Assembly (NCBI RefSeq): GCF_016464305.1
Contig: NZ_JAEIOJ010000017.1
Coordinates: 1 to 64,000 of the forward strand
Reading direction: 5' to 3'
Length of the DNA stretch: 64,000 nucleotides
Source: Umezawaea beigongshangensis
GTDB lineage: Bacteria > Actinomycetota > Actinomycetes > Mycobacteriales > Pseudonocardiaceae
Below are positions 57,569 to 64,000 of this stretch, in pieces. Both the position numbers and the translations under genes were made by a program. The notes under the pieces are model-generated. The model made no database searches. It was not told the DNA's origin and saw only the letters and a program-made list of their open reading frames with translations. Numbering within the stretch: the first letter of the stretch is position 1; each line of letters starts with the position of its first letter.

Positions 57569-58452
57569 TCCCGCCCCAGGTCGCGGTGGACGACCTTGAC
57601 GGCCATGCCGTCCTCGGCGGCGAGGCGCGAGGCCAGCTCCTCGGAGATCGCGACGCTGCGGTGCTTGCCGCCCGTGCAGCCGACGGCGAGCGTCAGGTAG
57701 CGCTTGCCCTCGCGGCGGTAACCGGCGCCGATCAGCCGCAGCAGCTCGTGGTAGCGGTCGAGGAACTCGTCCGCCCCCTCCTGGGTGAGCACGTAGTTGC
57801 GCACGTCCGGCTCCAGACCCGTCTGCTCGCGCAGCTCGGGGATCCAGAACGGGTTCGGCAGGAAGCGGACGTCCATGACGAGGTCGGAGTCCATCGGCAG
57901 GCCGTACTTGTAGCCGAAGGACAGCACCGTGACGCGGGTGCGCGCCGCGGTCTCCGAGCCGAACGAGTCCTCGATCTTCGCGCGCAGCTGGTGCACCGAC
58001 AGCGCGGAGGTGTCCAGGACCAGGTCGGCCTCCTCGCGCAGCGGCGTGAGCAGGACGCGCTCGGCGGCGATGCCGTCGGCCAACCGGCCGTCGCCCTGCA
58101 TCGGGTGACCGCGGCGGACCGCCTCGAAGCGGCGGATCAGCACGTCGTCGGTGGCCTCCAGGAACAGCACGCGCGGCTTGTAGCTCCGCGCGTCCAGGTC
58201 CTTGATGATGGCCGCCAGGTCCTCGGTGAACGCGCGGCTGCGCACGTCCATGACGACCGCGACCCTGGTGATCGCGCCCCTGGCCTGGGCCCCCAGCTCC
58301 ACCATGGTGGAGATCAGCTCGGGTGGCAGGTTGTCCACGACGAACCAGCCGAGGTCCTCCAGGCACTTGGCGGCCGTGCTGCGGCCCGCGCCGGACAGCC
58401 CGGTCACCACCGCGACCTCGATGCCGGACTTCTCGCCGGCGGGTGCACTCAC
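57565..58452 (-). CDS. rapZ: RapZ/YvcJ nucleotide-binding adaptor
   Basis: A 295-residue P-loop protein. Walker A is GLSGAGRST near 18, with Arg in place of the usual Lys, as often seen in actinobacterial members. [13 protein letters not shown] is near 63, [14 protein letters not shown] near 95, and the C-terminal [16 protein letters not shown] near 258 is the RapZ signature. In enterobacteria RapZ guides RNase E to a small RNA; the role in actinomycetes is less clear. GTG 58452 overlaps the uvrC stop. Confidence 0.91.
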   Translation of the reverse strand: MSAPAGEKSGIEVAVVTGLSGAGRSTAAKCLEDLGWFVVDNLPPELISTMVELGAQARGAITRVAVVMDVRSRAFTEDLAAIIKDLDARSYKPRVLFLEATDDVLIRRFEAVRRGHPMQGDGRLADGIAAERVLLTPLREEADLVLDTSALSVHQLRAKIEDSFGSETAARTRVTVLSFGYKYGLPMDSDLVMDVRFLPNPFWIPELREQTGLEPDVRNYVLTQEGADEFLDRYHELLRLIGAGYRREGKRYLTLAVGCTGGKHRSVAISEELASRLAAEDGMAVKVVHRDLGRE

Positions 58453-60461
58453 GTTGTCTCCCCTTCGCTACTGGCCGTGCCGCTGGTCAGCGACGCGAGC
58501 ACGGCTTCCGCGGTGCGCCGGCCCACGCCCGGCACCACGCTGATCTCCTCGACGGTCGCTTCGCGCAGCTTGCGCACCGACCCGAAGTGCTTGAGCAGGG
58601 CGGCCCTGCGGGTCTGTCCGAGTCCCGGCACGTCGTCGAGCGCCGAGGCCGTCATCCGCTTGGACCGCTTCTGCCTGTGGTAGGCGACGGCGAACCGGTG
58701 CGCCTCGTCGCGCACCCGTTGCAGCAGGTAGAGCGCCTCGCTGGTGCGGGGCAGGATCACCGGGTCCGGGTCGTGGGGCAGCCAGACCTCCTCCAGCCGC
58801 TTCGCGAGCCCCACCACCGCGACGTCGGTGACGCCCAGCTCGGCGAGGACGTCGGCCGCCGCGCTGGCCTGCGGCCCCGCGCCGTCGACGACCAGCAGGT
58901 TCGGCGGGTAGGCGAACTTGCGCGGCCGGCCGGTCTCCAGGTCGATGCCCGGCGGTGAGCCGGCGGGCGCGGCGCCGTCGGCGGTGGCGCCGACCGGAAC
59001 GGCGTCGGGCACCACCTCGGCGGCGGCGTCCTTCGCCGTCTCCCGCAGGTAGGCCTGGAAGCGGCGGCGGACGACCTCGGCGATGGAGGCGACGTCGCCC
59101 TCCTGCGCCCCCTCGCGGATCGCGAACCGCCGGTACTCGGACTTGCGGGCCAGGCCGTCCTCGAACACCACGAGCGAGGCGACCACGTCGGTGCCCTGCA
59201 CGTGGCTGATGTCGGTGCACTCGATGCGCAGCGGCGCGGTGTCCAGCTCCAGCGCCTCCTGGAGCTCCTGGAGCGCGGCGGAGCGCGCGGTGAGGTCACC
59301 GGCCCTGCGCAGCTTGTGCTGGGTGAACGCCTCGGCGGCGTTGCGCGCGACGGTCTCCATCAGCGCGCGCTTGTCGCCGCGCTGCGGGACGCGCAGCTGC
59401 ACGCGGGAGCCCCGCAGGTCCGACAGCCACCCCTCCAGGACCGCGGCGTCCGCCGGCAGTTCGGGGACGAGCACCTCGCGCGGCACGAGCGTGGTCTCCA
59501 CGCCGGGCACGTCGGCGCTCTCGGCCTGCAGACCGTAGAACTGGGTGACGAACTGGTCGACGAGCGTCGGGGTGTCGGCGTCCTCGACCCTGTCCACGAC
59601 CCAGCCGCGCTGACCGCGCACGCGTCCGCCGCGCACGTGGAAGACCTGGACGGATGCCTCCAGCTCGTCCTGCGCGAAGGCGACCACGTCGGCGTCGGTG
59701 CCGTCGCCGAGGACGACGGCCTGCTTCTCCAGCGCGCGGCGCAGCGCCCCGAGGTCGTCGCGCAGCCGGGCCGCGCGCTCGAACTCCAGCTCCTCGGCGG
59801 CGGCGTTCATCTCCCGCTCCAGGCGCTTGACCATCGCGTCGGTGCGGCCGGCGAGGAAGTCGCAGAAGTCGCCGACGATCTCCCGGTGCTCCTCGGGGCT
59901 CACCCTGCCGACGCACGGCGCGGAGCACTTGTCGATGTAGCCGAGCAGGCACGGCCGCCCCATCTGGGCGTGCCGCTTGAACACCCCCGACGAGCAGGTG
60001 CGCGCGGGGAAGACCCGCAGCAGCAGGTCCAGGGTCTCGCGGATCGCCCAGGCGTGGGCGTAGGGGCCGAAGTAGCGGACCCCCCTGCGCCGCGGGCCCC
60101 GGTAGACGTGCAGCCGGGGGAACTCCTCGTTCAGCGTGACCGCGAGCACCGGGTAGGACTTGTCGTCGCGGTAGCGGACGTTGAACCGCGGGTCGAACTC
60201 CTTGATCCAGTTGTACTCCAGCTGGAGCGCCTCGACCTCGGTGCTCACCACGGTCCACTCGACGCTCGCCGCGGTCGTCACCATCTGCCGGGTGCGCGGG
60301 TGCAGCCCGGCGAGGTCGGCGAAGTAGGAGTTGAGCCTGCTGCGCAGGCTCTTGGCCTTGCCGACGTAGACGACCCCGCGGTTGGCGTCGCGGAACTTGT
60401 AGACACCGGGGGCGTCCGGGATCGTGCCGGGTGGGGGACGGTAGGTCGACGGGTCGGCCAC
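58449..60461 (-). CDS. uvrC: excinuclease ABC subunit C
   Basis: A 670-residue nuclease that makes both incisions during nucleotide excision repair. The GIY-YIG domain begins [20 protein letters not shown] (20 residues) near 17. A cysteine cluster follows ([24 protein letters not shown] region near 155-180). A UVR motif, the RNase H-like domain ([21 protein letters not shown] region near 415), and tandem helix-hairpin-helix motifs ([33 protein letters not shown]) complete it. It appears leaderless: TAGGCT lies 6 nt before GTG 60461. Confidence 0.95.
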   Translation of the reverse strand: MADPSTYRPPPGTIPDAPGVYKFRDANRGVVYVGKAKSLRSRLNSYFADLAGLHPRTRQMVTTAASVEWTVVSTEVEALQLEYNWIKEFDPRFNVRYRDDKSYPVLAVTLNEEFPRLHVYRGPRRRGVRYFGPYAHAWAIRETLDLLLRVFPARTCSSGVFKRHAQMGRPCLLGYIDKCSAPCVGRVSPEEHREIVGDFCDFLAGRTDAMVKRLEREMNAAAEELEFERAARLRDDLGALRRALEKQAVVLGDGTDADVVAFAQDELEASVQVFHVRGGRVRGQRGWVVDRVEDADTPTLVDQFVTQFYGLQAESADVPGVETTLVPREVLVPELPADAAVLEGWLSDLRGSRVQLRVPQRGDKRALMETVARNAAEAFTQHKLRRAGDLTARSAALQELQEALELDTAPLRIECTDISHVQGTDVVASLVVFEDGLARKSEYRRFAIREGAQEGDVASIAEVVRRRFQAYLRETAKDAAAEVVPDAVPVGATADGAAPAGSPPGIDLETGRPRKFAYPPNLLVVDGAGPQASAAADVLAELGVTDVAVVGLAKRLEEVWLPHDPDPVILPRTSEALYLLQRVRDEAHRFAVAYHRQKRSKRMTASALDDVPGLGQTRRAALLKHFGSVRKLREATVEEISVVPGVGRRTAEAVLASLTSGTASSEGETT

Positions 60462-60467
60462 GGCTCA

Positions 60468-60473
60468 AGCCTA
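60468..60473 (-). promoter_or_regulatory. -10 box of the leaderless uvrC promoter
   Basis: TAGGCT on the minus strand, exactly 6 nt before GTG 60461. It would drive uvrC-rapZ-yvcK-whiA. Confidence 0.6.
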
Positions 60474-60530
60474 CGTGCGAGCACCGACACCCGATCGTGG
60501 AGCCCGACCCGCCGCCCCCGTCACCAGCCG

Positions 60531-61007
60531 TCAGGCGAGGACGACCTGGTCCCCGTCGACGGCCACGGGCACCTCGGTGAGGGGCTTCGTCGCCGGTCCC
60601 TTCTTCACGCCGCCGCTGGTGGCGTCGAACTGGCTGCCGTGCGCCGGGCAGCTGATGGTGCCGCCGGCGGGCTCGCCGACGAGCACGCCCTGGTGGGTGC
60701 AGCTGGCGTCGAACGCCTTGACCTCGGTGTCCGACACGCGGGTGACGACGAGCTTGTCGCCGCTGGGGCCGTCGACCACGACGCCACCGCCGACGGGGAC
60801 GTCGGCCAGCGCGACCAGGCCGCTGGCCGCGCCCCCGCCGGTGGGAGCGGCGGCGCTGGTGCCGCCGGCGGCCGAGGTCCTCGCCGCGCCGGTGGAGCCG
60901 GAGTCACCGCAGGCGACGAGGAGACCGCCGGGGACCGCGACGGCCGCGGCGAGGCCGCACAGGACGGACCTGCGGTTGGGCTGGGTGGTGCTCTCGGTGG
61001 AAGTCAA
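60531..61007 (-). CDS. Rieske-domain lipoprotein 1
   Basis: A 158-residue exported [2Fe-2S] protein. The N-terminus carries a twin-arginine-like signal (NRRSVLCGLAAAVAVPGG) and a lipobox-type VACG with Cys near 33. A Ser/Thr/Gly/Ala linker follows. The Rieske ligands are in CTHQGVLVG and CPAHGSQFD (about residues 104-129). TTG 61007 is chosen because GGAGG precedes it by 6 nt. It likely transfers electrons on the outer membrane face; no partner enzyme is adjacent. It is about half identical to the next upstream gene product. Confidence 0.82.
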   Translation of the reverse strand: MTSTESTTQPNRRSVLCGLAAAVAVPGGLLVACGDSGSTGAARTSAAGGTSAAAPTGGGAASGLVALADVPVGGGVVVDGPSGDKLVVTRVSDTEVKAFDASCTHQGVLVGEPAGGTISCPAHGSQFDATSGGVKKGPATKPLTEVPVAVDGDQVVLA

Positions 61008-61078
61008 CCGAATCCTCCGCGGAGTGGTGGTGGGGTGTCCGAGTACACCGCCAACTACGCATCTCCGCACGATCCGGT

Positions 61079-61501
61079 TCACCCCAGGAGCACGTCCTGC
61101 CCCGACGTCGTGACGGGGACCTCGGCGAGCCCGCCGGTCGCGGGGCCGCGCCGCACCGCGCCGGTCGCCGGGTCGAAGGTGCTGCGGTGGGTCGGGCAGG
61201 TGATCACCCCGCCCGAGGGCGGCCCGACGAGCGTGTCCGCGTGGGGGCACGTCGGGTCGAAGGCGCGGACGACGTCCTCCTCGGGGCGCACGAGCAGCAG
61301 CTGGGCGTCGCCGGGCACGTCGACGAGCACGCCGCCGCCCACGGGCACGTCGGCCAGCCCGGCGAGCCGGTCCCCCGGCTTCGCGGTCCCCGTTCCCCCG
61401 GTCCGGCGCGGCGCCGCGGAGCCGCACGCCGCGAGCGACGACGTCAGGGCTCCGAGGGCCGCCGCGCACAGCGCCGTCCTGCGGGTGATGCCGTCCGGCA
61501 C
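61079..61501 (-). CDS. Rieske-domain lipoprotein 2
   Basis: A 140-residue paralogue of the preceding protein. The signal TRRTALCAAALGALTSSLAAC (residues 6-26, quoted in part: LGALTSSLAAC) has twin arginines and a lipobox cysteine. The Rieske ligands are CPHADTLVG and CPTHRSTFD. It lies 71 nt from paralogue 1. The sequence between them could hold a promoter, so co-transcription is not certain. Confidence 0.82.
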   Translation of the reverse strand: MPDGITRRTALCAAALGALTSSLAACGSAAPRRTGGTGTAKPGDRLAGLADVPVGGGVLVDVPGDAQLLLVRPEEDVVRAFDPTCPHADTLVGPPSGGVITCPTHRSTFDPATGAVRRGPATGGLAEVPVTTSGQDVLLG

Positions 61502-61517
61502 CTCGCACCTCCAGCGT

Positions 61518-61566
61518 GATCTCGCGTCCGGCGTCCCAGTGTGACGGGCGCGGCGGACGCGAGATC
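61518..61566 (-). terminator. hairpin downstream of the 180-residue hypothetical gene
   Basis: GATCTCGCGTCCG (61518-61530) pairs perfectly with CGGACGCGAGATC (61554-61566), giving 13 bp with a 23-nt loop. It would end the transcript of the gene at 61583 before the Rieske pair. Confidence 0.55.
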
Positions 61567-61582
61567 GCGCGGGGAGTGCGGC

Positions 61583-62125
61583 TCAGCGTTCCGTCGAGGC
61601 CGATCGGGCCAGCGCCAGGACCGCGGTGAACGGCGGGAACCAGTGCCTGCTGTGCGACGGCGGGTTCGCCCAGCGCAGCGAGCCGTAGCGGGTCATCGTC
61701 GGGGGCAGCGCGATGCGGTGCGGCGAGCGGACGAACTGCACCTCCGGCGGCGCCTTGAGGTGGGTGGGCAGCAGGGCCACGAGTTCGGCCAGGAAGATCC
61801 AGTGCTCGCGGGGACCGGGTATGACGGTGACCGGTCCGGCGAGCATTCTGGCCTTGAGGTCCGCGAGCACCCTGGAGCCGATCCGGGCGGGCATCGCGAG
61901 CGCGGTCGTGGCGGGGCCCAGCGGCAGGAAGACACCCTGCTCCGTCACCGAGACCTGCCAGCCGAGCAGGCGGTAGCCGGCCACGGCCTCGCCGATCGCC
62001 CGGTCGTTGGCACGCCGCGCGGGTGACTGGGGTGTCTCCGGCCTGGTGGCCACCGGGGCCGCCGACACCGCCGACGCAGCCCTCGCGCTGGTCGCCTTCG
62101 CTGTGGTCGAGGTGGTGATGCTCAT
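61583..62125 (-). CDS. hypothetical protein
   Basis: A 180-residue protein I do not recognise. The first 45 residues are Ser/Thr/Ala-rich and probably disordered. The remainder looks like one alpha/beta domain (AIGEAVAGYRLLGWQVSV, FLPLGPATTALAMPARIG, GPVTVIPGPREHWIFLAEL). It contains no membrane segment or signal. GW-xVSV followed by a proline-glycine loop slightly resembles the N-terminal part of actinomycete primase/polymerase-like proteins, but this is weak. ATG 62125 follows GGAGAGG. It diverges from the zinc-finger/XRE regulator and may share its operators. Confidence 0.65.
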   Translation of the reverse strand: MSITTSTTAKATSARAASAVSAAPVATRPETPQSPARRANDRAIGEAVAGYRLLGWQVSVTEQGVFLPLGPATTALAMPARIGSRVLADLKARMLAGPVTVIPGPREHWIFLAELVALLPTHLKAPPEVQFVRSPHRIALPPTMTRYGSLRWANPPSHSRHWFPPFTAVLALARSASTER

Positions 62126-62268
62126 GGACGGGTGTCCTCTCCAACCGGGTGGTCCGCGTGGGTGCTTCGGTCAGGTCCTCCACCGGGACGGGGTTCCGCC
62201 CTCTCCTGGTGACGTGTGCAGCCTGGAACCGGGTGACCTCCGACACCACACCTCGGGCGGGTGGCTCT

Positions 62269-62285
62269 CATGCACCTCGTGCATC
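62269..62285. promoter_or_regulatory. palindromic operator 1
   Basis: CATGCA-N5-TGCATC with a perfect ATGCA-N5-TGCAT core. It is 145 bp from the start of the leftward gene and 70 bp from operator 2. Confidence 0.55.
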
Positions 62286-62338
62286 GAGAGCATCCGTCGC
62301 ACCGCCTCGGGGGCCCAGCCGTGACCCGAACAGGGGTT

Positions 62339-62381
62339 CATGCAGCAAATGCATGGACTGACGATCACGGCCCAGTACACT
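62339..62381 (+). promoter_or_regulatory. palindromic operator 2 and promoter of the XRE regulator
   Basis: CATGCA-N5-TGCATG at 62339-62355 is a perfect palindrome with the same ATGCA-N5-TGCAT core as operator 1. A TACACT -10 box is at 62376-62381 and TGGACT at 62354-62359 could serve as the -35, so operator 2 overlaps the promoter. Confidence 0.55.
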
Positions 62382-62412
62382 CGTCGGCACGCTCAGTGAC
62401 GGGAGCGAGGCT

Positions 62413-63978
62413 GTGGAATTGAACGCTGATGAGAGCGGATTAGCGAGACCCAGTTCCAAGCGCGCGTGCCCGTGCGGAGCGCTGATCGCGGCGGACAACA
62501 CCGATCGGCTCTGCCACCGGTGCAGGCGCAACGCGAGAGCGGACGTGTTCGGTCCGCCCGAGGTCCCGGACGAGTTCTGGGAGCACCCCGTGATGGCCGG
62601 CGCGCTCGCCGACCGGGACATGGGAGCGGTCCTCGCCGCCTACCGCCACCACCCGCTCCACGTCAGCAGGGTCACCCAGGACCGGATGGCGTCGTGGCTG
62701 GGGATCAGTCAGGCGCAGCTGTCGCGGTACGAGACCGGGGAGAACCCGATCGACCGCATGGACAAGCTGCGCCACTTCGCGCAGGTGCTCGGCATTCCCG
62801 GCGAGCGGCTGTGGTTCGACCGAGCGGGAACCCAGAGCCAGGCGGGCCCGGAGAACGGGGCACCGCCCGACGTGTTCGGCGCACCGTGGGACGCGTCGAG
62901 CATTGCACGTTCGGTCGAAGAGACGGCGAGGAGCGACTTGGCGATCAGCAGACGGGCGGCGCTCTCCGGAGCGGCCGCGGTGGCGGTGGGACCGGCCCTG
63001 GTCGAACCACTGCAGAGGTGGCTCCATCCGTTGCAGAGCGCGGTGCGGTGGTCCTCCAGCTCGGCGATCAGCGAGGAGGAGCTGGCAGCGTTGCAGGCCG
63101 TCGCGGACGGGTTGCGCGGATGGAGCGGTCGGGGCGGCTACGGACTGGCCCGCAAGGCGGTGCTCGGACAGCTGGACGAGCTCGCGGAGCGGTTGCAGCG
63201 CGCCCCCGGCGGACCGACGACGGAGCGGGCGTTCTTCATCGGCGCCGAGCTGTCGAAGGTCGCGGCGAGCATGTCGTTCGACGCCGGGCTGCACGACGCG
63301 GCCCAGCGCTACTACGTGCTCGCGATCAGGATGGCGAAGGCGGGGCGCAACGACCCGTTCGCGGCGCTGTGCCTGGCCGCGATGGCGAGGCAGATGTTCG
63401 ACCTGGGCAGGCCGGAGGACGGGCTGGACCTGGTGCAACTCGGTCAGTACGGCACGAGGCGCACCGCCAGCCCCACCCTGCGGGCGCTGCTGCTGACCAG
63501 GGAGGCGTGGGCCTACGCGAAGATGGGTCAGGTCAGGGACTTCCAGAACGCGGTGGGCATGGCGCAGGACAGCTTCGCCCAGCGCGACGCCGAGTCCGAA
63601 CCGCACTGGCTGCGCAGCTTCGACGAGGCCGAGCTGGAGGGCGTCGTCGGAGCACGGGTCCGCGATCTCGCGGTCCACGACCCGAGCGTGGCGCCGATGG
63701 CCGAGAAGCACATCCGCAGGGCGCTGGAGCTGCGCTCGCCGGAGCGGGTGCGCAACCGGACCTTCGACGTCATCGGCCTGGCCAGGACGAAGATGGTGGC
63801 TGGTGACCCCGAGGAGGCGTGCGGTTTGATCGACGACGTGCTGCCGACGGCGGCGAAGCTCTCGTCCGGGCGGGTGCTGCGCAAGCTCCAGGACTTCGCG
63901 AAGGAGTCGGAGCAGCACCGCCGGGTGCCGGCCGTGCGGGACGCCAGGGACGCGATCCGCGGCCTCCGGACGGCCTGA
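62413..63978 (+). CDS. zinc-finger/XRE regulator with TPR-like domain
   Basis: A 521-residue regulator. A short four-cysteine motif (CPCG near 19, CHRCRRN near 34) may bind zinc. The XRE helix-turn-helix covers about 80-135 (QDRMASWLGISQAQLSRYETG, quoted in part: SWLGISQAQLSRYETG). A linker of about 50 residues with one hydrophobic stretch (RRAALSGAAAVAVGPALVE) follows. A long helical TPR-like domain (about 235-510) completes it. This resembles NsdA-type regulators of actinomycetes, which sense peptides or small molecules. GTG 62413 has GGAGG just upstream. Two palindromes ahead of it suggest autoregulation. Confidence 0.78.
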   Translation: MELNADESGLARPSSKRACPCGALIAADNTDRLCHRCRRNARADVFGPPEVPDEFWEHPVMAGALADRDMGAVLAAYRHHPLHVSRVTQDRMASWLGISQAQLSRYETGENPIDRMDKLRHFAQVLGIPGERLWFDRAGTQSQAGPENGAPPDVFGAPWDASSIARSVEETARSDLAISRRAALSGAAAVAVGPALVEPLQRWLHPLQSAVRWSSSSAISEEELAALQAVADGLRGWSGRGGYGLARKAVLGQLDELAERLQRAPGGPTTERAFFIGAELSKVAASMSFDAGLHDAAQRYYVLAIRMAKAGRNDPFAALCLAAMARQMFDLGRPEDGLDLVQLGQYGTRRTASPTLRALLLTREAWAYAKMGQVRDFQNAVGMAQDSFAQRDAESEPHWLRSFDEAELEGVVGARVRDLAVHDPSVAPMAEKHIRRALELRSPERVRNRTFDVIGLARTKMVAGDPEEACGLIDDVLPTAAKLSSGRVLRKLQDFAKESEQHRRVPAVRDARDAIRGLRTA

Positions 63979-64000
63979 TGCGGGTGGGGATCACCGGGCA
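63978..64000 (+). CDS. start of a further gene (truncated by the window)
   Basis: ATG 63978 overlaps the preceding stop by one base (TGATG). The visible codons read MRVGITG, a start typical of Rossmann-like small proteins with an MRxGxTGH opening. Only seven full codons are visible, so the product cannot be named. The overlap suggests that it is co-expressed with the regulator. Confidence 0.5.

Noticed and set aside
60531-62249. A single 572-residue fusion ending in the Rieske domain
   Set aside because: The part upstream of 61007 is an Arg/Pro-rich shadow of neighbouring genes; the TTG at 61007 has a good ribosome site and a proper signal peptide follows.

Overview
The window is very GC-rich, dense with coding sequence, and full of GTG starts and 1-4 nt gene overlaps. 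It is a chromosomal segment of a filamentous actinomycete. WhiA, RbpA, OpcA, MptB, a conservon and an XRE/DUF397 cluster all point to Actinomycetota. The overall style suggests Pseudonocardiales (Saccharothrix/Lentzea/Actinosynnema-like); this genus-level guess is inference. From memory, the backbone follows the Mycobacterium tuberculosis Rv1420-Rv1466 region: uvrC, rapZ, yvcK, whiA / gap, pgk, tpi, secG / pgl, opcA, zwf, tal, tkt / ctaB / qor / ctaA / ABC transporter / mptB / sufR-B-D-C-S-U-T. Lineage-specific genes are inserted between these blocks.

Layout. 1-60: leader of an rRNA operon that is transcribed leftwards out of the window. 408-5630: aspartate aminotransferase, lone lycopene cyclase-type flavoprotein, YbdK-type carboxylate-amine ligase, and an unrecognised gene pair (4351-5630) whose second protein looks like a possible ADP-ribosyltransferase-fold toxin. 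5699-12434: complete SUF iron-sulfur operon with its repressor SufR and a CAAC-N6-GTTG operator. 12537-25367: mannosyltransferase MptB, an XRE/DUF397/DUF397 regulatory cluster, a giant patatin-like protein, a DUF998 protein coupled to a transporter-glycosyltransferase fusion, an ABC-2 exporter and heme A synthase. 25368-30153: MarR-type regulator, a gene remnant, and a conservon (CvnA-B-C) lacking its GTPase. 30457-36945: acetate-symporter pair, ATP-grasp protein, DUF885 peptidase-like protein, quinone reductase, FKBP lipoprotein. 37127-39504: an unrecognised membrane/PLD-like protein, a cupin-like protein and an HD phosphohydrolase. 39554-48979: CtaB, then transketolase, transaldolase, Pgi, G6PDH, OpcA and 6-phosphogluconolactonase as one pentose-phosphate operon. 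49180-54311: orphan sensor kinase, RbpA, SecG, and a Tpi-Pgk-Gap glycolytic operon. 54616-60461: HisG-like protein, then whiA, yvcK, rapZ and uvrC. 60531-64000: two Rieske lipoproteins, a hypothetical protein, a zinc-finger/XRE/TPR-like regulator with two palindromic operators, and the first codons of a further gene.

Two themes recur. Many transcription units appear leaderless: a TANNNT -10 box lies 6-8 nt before the start codon, and this fixes several starts. Convergent gene ends usually carry long perfect GC-rich hairpins without U-tracts. A dispersed 22-bp-period repeat sits at four gene 3' ends and supplies C-terminal residues to two proteins. The best candidates for undescribed biology are the 4351-5630 pair, the 37127-39504 locus, the transporter-glycosyltransferase fusion and the 22-bp repeat family.
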